Under the pieces are notes generated by a model. The model did not search any database, had not been told where the DNA came from, and saw only the letters and a program-made list of their open reading frames with translations. Below, in pieces: positions 1-6,377 of a stretch of DNA of 8,371 nucleotides (position 1 is its first letter; each line of letters begins with the position of its first letter). The DNA is from Aquificaceae bacterium (lineage in GTDB: Bacteria > Aquificota > Aquificia > Aquificales > Aquificaceae): assembly GCA_015492115.1 (NCBI GenBank), contig WGFS01000004.1, positions 1-8,371 on the forward strand, in the 5' to 3' direction. Position numbers and translations under genes: made by a program.

Positions 1-80
1 AGTTTAAGGTCAGGCTTGTGCTCCCTGAGAAGGAGAAAAACCGCAGGGAAAGGCTTGAAAGGGAAAACAGGCTGTTGTAA
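1..80 (+). CDS. C-terminal end of an unidentified protein (partial)
   Basis: Reading from base 3, the frame gives 25 residues and a TAA stop at 78-80. The peptide begins FKVRLVLPEKEKNRRE and ends RENRLL. It is strongly charged, and its codons (AGG, AAG, GAG, CTT) match the confident genes of the window, which is the main reason to think it is real. The start lies outside the window. The charged Lys/Glu/Arg run suggests a surface helix or coiled-coil tail. I do not recognise the family and assign no function. The stop codon lies inside the -10 element of the promoter proposed for the following tRNA genes. Confidence 0.45.
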   Translation, partial: FKVRLVLPEKEKNRRERLERENRLL

Positions 81-83
81 AAT
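55..83 (+). promoter_or_regulatory. Sigma70-type promoter for the tRNA-Ala operon
   Basis: TTGAAA at 55-60 (consensus TTGACA) and TAAAAT at 78-83 (consensus TATAAT) are separated by exactly 17 bases. Each box misses consensus by one base. A start near base 90 would leave a leader of about 10 bases before tRNA-Ala at 101, a common layout for tRNA promoters. The -35 box lies in the coding end of the upstream gene and the -10 box contains that gene's stop codon. No mapped start is available, so this is inferred from motif and position. Confidence 0.6.
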
Positions 84-100
84 TTACATTTCAGCCAGCA

Positions 101-176
101 GGGGCCGTAGCTCAGTTGGGAGAGCGCCGATATGGCATGTCGGAGGTCACGGGTTCAAGTCCCGTCGGCTCCACCA
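101..176 (+). tRNA. tRNA-Ala (anticodon GGC)
   Basis: A full 76-base cloverleaf can be drawn. Acceptor strand GGGGCCG (101-107) pairs with CGGCTCC (166-172). The D arm holds GCTC/GAGC. The anticodon stem CCGAT/GTCGG closes the loop ATGGCAT, giving anticodon GGC. The T arm is ACGGG-TTCAAGT-CCCGT. The third acceptor pair is G-T, the G3:U70 wobble that is the main identity element for alanyl-tRNA synthetase, which confirms the assignment independently of the anticodon. Discriminator A173 is followed by an encoded CCA (174-176). The next tRNA begins 14 bases downstream. Confidence 0.98.
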
Positions 177-190
177 GGAGCTGGTCCCGA

Positions 191-263
191 GAGCCGGTAG
201 CTCAGTCGGTAGAGCAACGGCCTTTTAAGCCGTGGGTCCCGGGTTCGATCCCCGGCCGGCTCA
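191..263 (+). tRNA. tRNA-Lys (anticodon TTT)
   Basis: Acceptor GAGCCGG (191-197) pairs perfectly with CCGGCTC (256-262). The D arm is GCTC/GAGC. The anticodon stem ACGGC/GCCGT closes the loop CTTTTAA, anticodon TTT. The T arm is CCGGG-TTCGATC-CCCGG. Discriminator A263 is followed by CTT, so the terminal CCA is not encoded, unlike the neighbouring tRNA-Ala; nucleotidyltransferase must add it. The next gene starts 31 bases downstream with no visible terminator, so the tRNA was probably cut out of a longer transcript. Confidence 0.97.
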
Positions 264-294
264 CTTTCCATCAATTGAGCTAAAATCCTTACCC

Positions 295-867
295 ATGATA
301 AACGAGAACGTCTCCATAGCCCTCGTCCACTACCCTGCCATGGACAGAGAGGGCAAGCTGATAGTCACCTCCTTCACCACCATGGACCTCCACGACATAG
401 CAAGACCTGCCAGAGCTTACGAGGTCAGGAGTTTTTACATAGTCCAGCCCATAGATGCCCAGAGACTAGTGATAAGAAGACAGATAGAGTACTGGTTGTC
501 TGAGGAAGGCAGGAGCGCAAACCCGACCAGATACGAGATAGTTCAGCTTGTGAGGTTAAAATACACTCTGGACGAGGTGGTTGAGGAGATTGAAAAGGAG
601 AGGGGGCAGAGACCTGTGCTCGTTGGAACTGACGCGAGGAAGTACCCAAACACGGTAAGTTACAGGGAGCTCAGTGAAGAGATAGAGAAGAGGGACAGGG
701 AGTACCTCATCGTGTTCGGCACAGGGTACGGGCTACCCCCAGACCTCATGAGAACCTTTGATTACATACTTGAACCCATATACGGAGCGGGAGAGTGGAA
801 CCACCTCTCGGTCAGGAACGCAGTCGCCATAATACTGGACAGGCTCTTCAGCAGGAACAGGTGTTGA
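295..867 (+). CDS. SPOUT-fold SAM-dependent RNA methyltransferase (PF09936-like)
   Basis: This 190-residue protein resembles the PF09936 (COG4752) family, knotted RNA methyltransferases related to the TrmD catalytic domain. Visible family features are the opening VSIALVHYPAMDREG (6-20), the DLHDIARPAR segment (31-40), the SAM-binding loop FGTGYGLPPD (141-150), EPIYG (160-164) and the C-terminal knot helix beginning NHLSVRNAVAII (169-180). The last three match the trefoil-knot site that binds S-adenosylmethionine. Target nucleotide and RNA are unknown for the family; tRNA is plausible. The frame is open back into tRNA-Lys, but the ATG at 295 is the first start that fits the family and lies 31 bases after the tRNA. 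No good Shine-Dalgarno sequence precedes it. The stop is 3 bases before mraY. The name comes from remembered family patterns, not a search. Confidence 0.88.
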   Translation: MINENVSIALVHYPAMDREGKLIVTSFTTMDLHDIARPARAYEVRSFYIVQPIDAQRLVIRRQIEYWLSEEGRSANPTRYEIVQLVRLKYTLDEVVEEIEKERGQRPVLVGTDARKYPNTVSYRELSEEIEKRDREYLIVFGTGYGLPPDLMRTFDYILEPIYGAGEWNHLSVRNAVAIILDRLFSRNRC

Positions 868-870
868 GGG

Positions 871-1950
871 ATGATATACCACCTCGCCATACTCCTCAGG
901 GAGCACTTCTTCGCCTTCAACGTATTCAAGTACATAACCTTCCGCTCCTTCACCGCGATACTTATAGCCTTCTTCATAACCCTCCTGCTCTCTCCAACCT
1001 TCATGAAGAAGTTTGCGAAGATACAGAGACTCTTCGGGGGTTACGTAAGGGAGTACACACCTGAGCACCACGAGAACAAGAAGTACACACCCACCATGGG
1101 AGGGATAGTCATAATCACAGTAATACTCATATCTTCAGTCCTCCTGATGAGGCTTGACATCAAGTACACGTGGGTACTGGTTCTTTCAACCCTCACCTTC
1201 GCGCTCATCGGTCTAGTGGACGACTGGATAAAGCTTCAGAACAAGAAAGGTTTGTCCATAAGGGTGAAGCTCCTTGCCCAGGTTCTGTCCGCCCTGATCG
1301 TTTCACTCCTCATATTCCACTGGGTAGGACTGGAGACCAGACTGTACTTCCCCTTCTTCAAGGAGCTCACCTTAAACCTTGGGTGGCTCTACATCCCCTT
1401 CTCCATGTTCGTGATAGTAGGAACCGCCAACGCGGTGAACCTTACGGACGGTCTTGACGGGCTCGCCATAGGTCCCTCCATGACCACCGCTACCGCCTTC
1501 GGCGTGATAGCCTACGTGGTCGGGCACTCAAAGATAGCCCACTACCTGGGAGTCCCCCACGTTCCCTACGCAGGGGAGATAACCGTTTTCTGCTTTGCGA
1601 TAGTAGGTGCGGGTCTGGGTTTCCTGTGGTTCAACGCTTATCCAGCCCAGGTCTTCATGGGAGACGTTGGGTCCCTCGGGCTCGGTTCCGCACTCGCAAC
1701 CGTATCCATACTCACCAAATCCGAGTTCCTCCTTGCGGTTGCTGGAGGGGTGTTCGTATTTGAGACCATAACCGTCATACTCCAGATAATCTACTTCCGG
1801 ATGACGGGAGGGAAGAGGCTTTTCAAGAAGGCTCCCTTCCACCACCACCTTGAGGAGAAAGGTCTTGACGAGCCCAAGATAGTTGTGAGGATGTGGATAG
1901 TCTCAGCACTGCTCGCAATAGTTTCTGTGGCGATGCTCAAACTCAGGTGA
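871..1950 (+). CDS. mraY: Phospho-N-acetylmuramoyl-pentapeptide-transferase MraY
   Basis: MraY is the integral membrane enzyme that moves phospho-MurNAc-pentapeptide from UDP onto undecaprenyl phosphate, giving lipid I, the first membrane step of peptidoglycan synthesis. The 359 residues carry about ten hydrophobic segments. Catalytic and metal-site residues are present: D117-D118 in VDDWIK, the NAVNLTDGLDG motif (187-197, with D193 and D196), D265 in MGDVGS, and the FHHHLE motif (H324-H326). K70 and T75 of the KKYTPTMGG loop are also present. Length and numbering equal those of the Aquifex aeolicus protein as I remember it. Start ATG 871 is 3 bases after the upstream stop, with AGGTG at 859-863 as a fair ribosome site. 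No other mur or fts gene is adjacent. Its last 8 bases overlap the convergent gene. Confidence 0.98.
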   Translation: MIYHLAILLREHFFAFNVFKYITFRSFTAILIAFFITLLLSPTFMKKFAKIQRLFGGYVREYTPEHHENKKYTPTMGGIVIITVILISSVLLMRLDIKYTWVLVLSTLTFALIGLVDDWIKLQNKKGLSIRVKLLAQVLSALIVSLLIFHWVGLETRLYFPFFKELTLNLGWLYIPFSMFVIVGTANAVNLTDGLDGLAIGPSMTTATAFGVIAYVVGHSKIAHYLGVPHVPYAGEITVFCFAIVGAGLGFLWFNAYPAQVFMGDVGSLGLGSALATVSILTKSEFLLAVAGGVFVFETITVILQIIYFRMTGGKRLFKKAPFHHHLEEKGLDEPKIVVRMWIVSALLAIVSVAMLKLR

Positions 1951-2431
1951 GCCTCTTCACCATGCTTGAAATCCCATCAAGAACTATGTGAACTATGTCC
2001 GCACACACTATACCCGCAACGAAGTAGAGGCTCTCCTCACTCCTGAAGAGCTCGTTAAGGTAGGAGAATGGGTTAAACCCTGTAAGGGCAAGAGCTAAGC
2101 TTCTGTCAAGGACGGACACCATCCCTATGAGGACGAAGTAGAGAAATATGATAAGGAGTATCAGGTAGAGGAGCCTGAGGAGACTCCCTATAACGGGGAC
2201 GTGGGATATACCCCTGTGCTGGGAAAGGCTCTGGTAGGGATACCACACACACCTGAGAAAGCTCCACCTGCGCGTGGGCTTGGAGTTCGGGAGGTCAACG
2301 TCGGGGGAGAGAAGGAAGGTGCCGACCAGATAGCCAGCCCCAAAGGGGAGGTAAAGCTCCTTTGGAAGGTAGTAAAGAAAGCCCGGTAGGGCTACGAGAT
2401 TTATGAGGTCGTGGGTTCTACCGAGAGCCAT
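1943..2431 (-). CDS. DUF2227-like putative metal-binding membrane protein
   Basis: This 162-residue protein resembles the DUF2227 (PF09988) family of uncharacterised metal-binding membrane proteins. The expected polar clusters are visible: GRTHD at 4-8, SPDVDLP at 42-48 (D44, D46), QHRGISH at 71-77 (H72, H77), and D145, H148 and D152 near the C terminus. The regular His/Asp spacing resembles a metal site, as in YdjM-type membrane metal-dependent hydrolases, but no activity is established. Hydrophobic stretches at about 10-22, 29-41, 79-105 and 135-151 predict three or four membrane segments. The start ATG (2431) overlaps the recJ end by 14 bases and is supported by GAGG six bases upstream. 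It is the last gene of the minus-strand operon, and its stop lies inside mraY. The family call is from memory. Confidence 0.75.
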   Translation of the reverse strand: MALGRTHDLINLVALPGFLYYLPKELYLPFGAGYLVGTFLLSPDVDLPNSKPTRRWSFLRCVWYPYQSLSQHRGISHVPVIGSLLRLLYLILLIIFLYFVLIGMVSVLDRSLALALTGFNPFSYLNELFRSEESLYFVAGIVCADIVHIVLDGISSMVKRLT

Positions 2432-4061
2432 CCCTGTCCTCTACATCTACGAGTGTCAGGTCTCCATCCACGATGGAGTAGGCTACCCTGAGCCTTGCTC
2501 CCTTCCTCAGTGCGTTTGCCATCCTGATGTCCCAGCACAGGAAGTCCCTACCGCCGAGATTTACGACAGCCCTGTTGTACCTGCTCTTTATGTCACCGAC
2601 CGCAACCTCTTCGGAGAGAAACACCGGCATTGGGTTCCTCTCCCCGTAAGGTTCAAGCTTGCGAACAACCTCCTTTACCCTCCCGTTGAGCTCCGAGAGG
2701 GGGAGTTCCGCATCTATGTAAAGGGGCGGTAGCTCCTTGGGCACATGGCTGAAAAGCTCGTCCACCTCCCTGCTGAAAGTCTCAAGGAGCTGGCTCTTCA
2801 GTGTGAGTCCCGCAGCCTGCATGTGTCCACCCCATTTGAGAAACATGTGGGAGAGCTTGCTTAGACCCTCATAGACGTCTATACCTTCAACAGACCTCAC
2901 GGAACCGACCGAATGGTTTGTCCCCTTTGAGAACACGGCGACCGGCTTGCCCAGCTGGTTTGAGAGCCTGCCCGCAACTATGCCCAGTACCCCCACGTGC
3001 CATCCCTCGTCCCACAGGGTTATGAAGTTCCTGTGGGTGAGCTCAAGAGCCCTCCTGTAAGCTTCCCTGTACACTCTATCGGTTATAGCCCTTCTCTTAG
3101 CGTTGAGTGCCTCTATCTTCCTTGCCAGGAGAACCGCCCTGTCCGGGTTCCTCTCTGTCAACAGCTCAAGGGAGAGCTTAGGGTTGCTCACCCTGCCCGG
3201 TGCGTTTATACGCGGTGCTATGGAGTAGGCTATATCCTTGGCGGAGATCCTCTCCCCGACCCTGGATATGCCGAGAAGAGCCCGAATACCTGGTTTATCT
3301 ATAACTCCGGAGACGACGCTCTCAAGTACGGAGAGTCCCTTGCTCACCAGGATCCTGTTAGTCCTGTTCATGGGCATCACATCACCGACAGTTCCGAGAG
3401 CGACAAGATCAAGGAGCGTCCTAACATCCATGTCAAGACCGAGACGGCGGGCGACCACCGTTGATATGTAAAAGCTCATGGCTGAAGAGGACAGCTCCCT
3501 CATGTCCTTGGGAACATCCTCAGAGAGCTTTGGGTTTATAAGCACCCCCCTTCGGGGGGTCTTTTCGGGAACGTTGTGGTGGTCAATGACTATGACGTCA
3601 ATATCCGCTCCGTCTATCTCGTCCACCGCGGAGGTTCCGTTATCAACGGTTATCAGAAGGTCCGCATATCTGGAGAAGACGGATATGAGTCCGCTGTTCA
3701 GCCCGTACCCAGTCCCCCTGTTGGGAAGAACGGGCATAACCTTTGCGCCTGCAGACCTGAGAACTTCGTAGAGTATCGCTGTTCCAGTTATGCCATCAAC
3801 ATCGTAGTCACCGAATACAACTATCCTCTCTCCCTTTCTCACAGCTCTGACTATCCTCTCAATACCCTCCTCAATGTTCGGCAGAAGGTTGTAGGGAAGC
3901 AGGTGCTTGAGCTTGAGTTCAAAGAGCTCCTCGTGTGTGTCCTCAAACCCCCTGTTCACTATAAGCTGGGCGAGGAGCTCACCGTATATATCAACCAGCT
4001 CCTTCGGAGGTTTTATAGAGAGACTGAGGAGTTGCCACTCCTTACCTGATACGCCTTTCAT
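2418..4061 (-). CDS. recJ: Single-strand-specific 5'-3' exonuclease RecJ
   Basis: RecJ degrades single-stranded DNA 5' to 3' in recombination, base-excision and mismatch repair, using Mn/Mg. The 547 residues are of usual bacterial length. The DHH domain carries motif I GDYDVDG (84-90), TVDNGTS (138-144), the name-giving IDHH (159-162) and LGTVGDVMP (222-230, with D227). The PRINAPGR segment follows at 283-290. The DHHA1 part contains VGVLGIVAGRL (356-366), SVRSVEGID (387-395) and the substrate-binding KWGGHMQAAG (409-418). A C-terminal OB-like region covers roughly 447-540. All catalytic acidic and His residues I would look for are present. The ATG at 4061 shares an ATGA with the pgsA stop, so translation is probably coupled. 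The stop TAG falls 14 bases inside the next gene. Confidence 0.96.
   Translation of the reverse strand: MKGVSGKEWQLLSLSIKPPKELVDIYGELLAQLIVNRGFEDTHEELFELKLKHLLPYNLLPNIEEGIERIVRAVRKGERIVVFGDYDVDGITGTAILYEVLRSAGAKVMPVLPNRGTGYGLNSGLISVFSRYADLLITVDNGTSAVDEIDGADIDVIVIDHHNVPEKTPRRGVLINPKLSEDVPKDMRELSSSAMSFYISTVVARRLGLDMDVRTLLDLVALGTVGDVMPMNRTNRILVSKGLSVLESVVSGVIDKPGIRALLGISRVGERISAKDIAYSIAPRINAPGRVSNPKLSLELLTERNPDRAVLLARKIEALNAKRRAITDRVYREAYRRALELTHRNFITLWDEGWHVGVLGIVAGRLSNQLGKPVAVFSKGTNHSVGSVRSVEGIDVYEGLSKLSHMFLKWGGHMQAAGLTLKSQLLETFSREVDELFSHVPKELPPLYIDAELPLSELNGRVKEVVRKLEPYGERNPMPVFLSEEVAVGDIKSRYNRAVVNLGGRDFLCWDIRMANALRKGARLRVAYSIVDGDLTLVDVEDRDGSR
2438..2441 (-). promoter_or_regulatory. Ribosome binding site of the DUF2227-like gene
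   Basis: On the minus strand GAGG lies six bases before the ATG at 2431, inside the recJ coding sequence. The spacing is standard, and it supports the 14-base overlap start over later in-frame starts. Confidence 0.6.
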
Positions 4062-4615
4062 CGCCTTTCAATTATAAGTTTACTGAGAAGGAAGTTCACA
4101 CCCCTTACACCGTAATCTATCCCGGATGCCACAACCAGCGCGAGGGAGAGGAACTGGAACCACTCAAAAGACCCGAGGAGTATGTTATTGGCATGCAGGT
4201 TAACAGCAAAGCCGAGGAAGACGGTTATTGAAAGGGAGAGGGTCGTGAGCTTTCCTAAGACAGAGGGCTCTGGAACAAAACCAAACCTTCTCAGCAGTAA
4301 AGTTCCTACAACGAGGAAGAGGTCACGGCTTATGAGTGCCTGAAAGAGCAGGGGGTTCGCCCTTATGCTGGTGGAGGTCGTTATGGAGAGGAGACCGAAG
4401 AAGAGAAGAACCTTGTCAGCCAGAGGGTCAAGGAACTTGCCGAGGGTTGTCTGTGCTCCGTAAAAGCGCGCTATGGCACCGTCCAGAGCATCGCTGAGGG
4501 CGAGCACGAGGAAGAGAAGGGCGGATCCCTTATCCTCCCCTCTGTGAGCGAGCAGGAAGACGTAGGGGGCAAGGATCAGTCTCAGCAAGGATATGAAGTT
4601 CGGCAGGCTCCTCAT
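4058..4615 (-). CDS. pgsA: CDP-alcohol phosphatidyltransferase, probably phosphatidylglycerophosphate synthase
   Basis: The protein has 185 residues, opens with LPNFISLLRL as PgsA proteins do, and has the complete CDP-alcohol phosphotransferase signature: D42, D45-G46, A49-R50, G59, D63 and D67. The acidic residues bind the metals that activate CDP-diacylglycerol. About six hydrophobic segments fit a membrane enzyme of this family. PgsA joins CDP-diacylglycerol and glycerol-3-phosphate, giving the precursor of phosphatidylglycerol. The motif is shared by relatives acting on serine or inositol phosphate, so the acceptor is inferred from length and N terminus. The ATG overlaps the cmk stop as ATGA, and GAAGG lies about 7 bases upstream. 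Cmk just before it makes CDP, which is converted to the CTP used for the substrate; that functional link is inference. Confidence 0.88.
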   Translation of the reverse strand: MRSLPNFISLLRLILAPYVFLLAHRGEDKGSALLFLVLALSDALDGAIARFYGAQTTLGKFLDPLADKVLLFFGLLSITTSTSIRANPLLFQALISRDLFLVVGTLLLRRFGFVPEPSVLGKLTTLSLSITVFLGFAVNLHANNILLGSFEWFQFLSLALVVASGIDYGVRGVNFLLSKLIIERR

Positions 4616-5274
4616 CTCTCAACCTTCTCCAGTATAGAAAAGACCTCTTTAAGAACGGTCTCAAGGTCTTTGCCTGTCGTGTCAACAACTATGGCATCGG
4701 GAGCGGGCTTGAAGGGGTAATCCTTCCTCTCCATATCCCTTCTGTCCCTCTCAAGCACCTTCTCCAGCACCTCTTCGTAGTTAGCATCCTTCCCAGCACC
4801 GATCAACTGCTCGTACCTCCTCCTCGCCCTCTCCTCGGGAGATGCGGTTATGAAGAGCTTAACGTCTGCATCCGGGATTATGTTGGTTCCCGCATCCCTA
4901 CCCTCAACGACTACCTGCCCTTTCCCTATAACGCTTCTGAACAGCTCGTTTATATACTCCCTGAACTTACCGATCGTTCCCACGAGGGATGCAAGCCTGC
5001 CCACCTCCTCACTTCTCAGTTCCTCACCAAGCTCTTTCCCGTCAACCCTGACCACAGTTCTACCCACGGATGGTTCTATCTCAAGCCTTCCCAGCAACGG
5101 TCTGAGTTCTCCCCAAGACACGTCGTTTAACATTCCGTAGTGCTTCAGCAGGAGATACCCAACAGCCCTGTAGGCGAGCCCTGTCTCAAGGTAGGGGAGG
5201 TTCAATCTCTCAGATATCTCCTTGGCGACGGTGCTCTTACCGGAACCCGCAGGACCGTCTATGGCTATCCTCAT
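4612..5274 (-). CDS. cmk: Cytidylate kinase (CMP/dCMP kinase)
   Basis: Cmk phosphorylates CMP and dCMP with ATP in the cytoplasm, recycling pyrimidines for nucleic acid and phospholipid synthesis. The 220-residue length is standard. The P-loop IDGPAGSGKST is at 5-15, the YLETGLAYRA segment (usually D-T-G-x-x-Y-R) at 28-37, the NMP-binding insert at about 60-110, GRDAGT at about 124-129, ASPEERARRRY in the lid region, and RDRRDMERKDYPFKPAPDA near the C terminus. The usual GRD-I-G-T motif reads GRDAGT, and the usual DTG entry reads ETG. Both are mild changes that leave the nucleotide-contacting residues intact. The ATG at 5274 is 11 bases after the pilT stop, without a clear ribosome site. The stop overlaps the pgsA start. 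Confidence 0.95.
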   Translation of the reverse strand: MRIAIDGPAGSGKSTVAKEISERLNLPYLETGLAYRAVGYLLLKHYGMLNDVSWGELRPLLGRLEIEPSVGRTVVRVDGKELGEELRSEEVGRLASLVGTIGKFREYINELFRSVIGKGQVVVEGRDAGTNIIPDADVKLFITASPEERARRRYEQLIGAGKDANYEEVLEKVLERDRRDMERKDYPFKPAPDAIVVDTTGKDLETVLKEVFSILEKVER

Positions 5275-5285
5275 AAAGGAATATC

Positions 5286-6377
5286 TTAAAACTCAGCGCC
5301 TGAGGATATACCCCTGAGCTTCAGTTCAAGGTCTGAAGGCTTCGTAGCGTAAAGTATGGCTGTATGGAAGTCTATGAGACCCTTTCTGTAAAGTTCCTCA
5401 AGATGCTGGTCAAAGGTCTGGGTTCCGTAGGCTGCCCTGCCCTTGGCGACCAAGTCTGGTATCTCATCTATCCTGTCCGGATCCAGGAGTGCCTCTTTTA
5501 TAGCCCCCGTGTTTATCATTATCTCAACCGCGGGTATGGAACCCTTTTTGTCAGCCCTCGGGAGGAGCCTCTGGGAGAAGACAGCTATCAGAGTACCCGC
5601 AAGCATCTGCCTTATCTGGTCTCTGACCTCCAGCTTGAACATACCTATGAGCCTGTTCACGGTCTCCTTGGCGTCAAGGGTGTGCAGGGTTGAGAAGACG
5701 AGGTGACCCGTCTCCGCTGCCTGAAGGGCTATTTCAGCTGTCTCTGTATCCCTTATCTCACCAACCATTATCACATCCGGATCCTCTCTCAACGCTGCCC
5801 TCAGTCCTCTGGCAAAGCTCTGGGTGTCTATACCGACCTCCCTCTGAACTATGAAGCAGTTCTTATCCCTGAGGAGGTACTCTATGGGGTCTTCAATTGT
5901 AACGATCACACGCCTGAAGTTCTTGTTTATCTCCTCTATAATGGAGGCGAGGGTGGTGGACTTACCTGAACCGGTAGGTCCCGTAACGAGTATCAACCCC
6001 TTGCTGTTAGAAAGGGCTGTCTTGAGCATAACCTCAGGCAGGTTCAGGGTCTTGAAGGGCGGAACCTGGAAGGGGATAACCCTGAAAGCCATACCCGAAG
6101 TTCCCCTCTGCTTATAGACGTTCACCCTGAACCTTGAAACCTTCGGCAGTGAGTAGGAGAGGTCTATCTCACCGAGCTCCTCAAACTCCCTCTTCTTCTT
6201 TTCGCTCTTGCCGACCACTTCCTTCAGGAAAAGCGCGAAGTGTTCGTCGGTGATCACGGGGAACTCATCGTCCACATGGAGCCTCTTATGAATTCTGTAA
6301 ACGGGCTTTGCCCCGACCTTTATGTGTATGTCGGATGCGTCTAAGTCAAGAGCCTTCTTCAGTATCAGCTGTAACAA
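5286..6377 (-). CDS. pilT: Type IV pilus retraction ATPase, PilT/PilU family
   Basis: This is a 363-residue hexameric secretion-type ATPase at the inner face of the type IV pilus, driving retraction, twitching and DNA uptake. The N-terminal PAS-like domain contains ASDIHIK (14-20). The core has Walker A GPTGSGKST (133-141), the Asp box TIEDPIEY (160-167), the Walker B box ending VGEIRD (205-210, catalytic E207) and the His box GHLVFSTLHT (224-233). The length excludes PilB, which is larger. The C-terminal AIRNLIRE box that defines classical PilT reads AIKEALLD (292-299), so this may be a PilT paralogue or PilU rather than the main retraction motor. It starts at TTG 6377, where a perfect GGGAGGT lies 8 bases upstream, and overlaps recA by 32 bases. 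Confidence 0.92.
   Translation of the reverse strand: MLQLILKKALDLDASDIHIKVGAKPVYRIHKRLHVDDEFPVITDEHFALFLKEVVGKSEKKKREFEELGEIDLSYSLPKVSRFRVNVYKQRGTSGMAFRVIPFQVPPFKTLNLPEVMLKTALSNSKGLILVTGPTGSGKSTTLASIIEEINKNFRRVIVTIEDPIEYLLRDKNCFIVQREVGIDTQSFARGLRAALREDPDVIMVGEIRDTETAEIALQAAETGHLVFSTLHTLDAKETVNRLIGMFKLEVRDQIRQMLAGTLIAVFSQRLLPRADKKGSIPAVEIMINTGAIKEALLDPDRIDEIPDLVAKGRAAYGTQTFDQHLEELYRKGLIDFHTAILYATKPSDLELKLRGISSGAEF

Noticed and set aside
16..228. Open frame of 70 codons on the plus strand across both tRNA genes
   Set aside because: It runs through two well-formed tRNA cloverleaves and encodes no recognisable protein.
232..294. Upstream extension of the methyltransferase frame into tRNA-Lys
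   Set aside because: It would use tRNA sequence as codons. The family N terminus begins at ATG 295.
733..1071. Minus-strand frame opposite the methyltransferase end and mraY start
   Set aside because: It spans the junction of two confident genes, and its Tyr/Glu-rich content reflects their complement.
5288..5303. Possible terminator hairpin (CTCAG-GCG-CTGAG followed by TTTT on the minus strand) at the pilT end
   Set aside because: The stem is only 5 base pairs, overlaps coding sequence and is followed by just four T. It would also cut the operon before closely spaced cmk.
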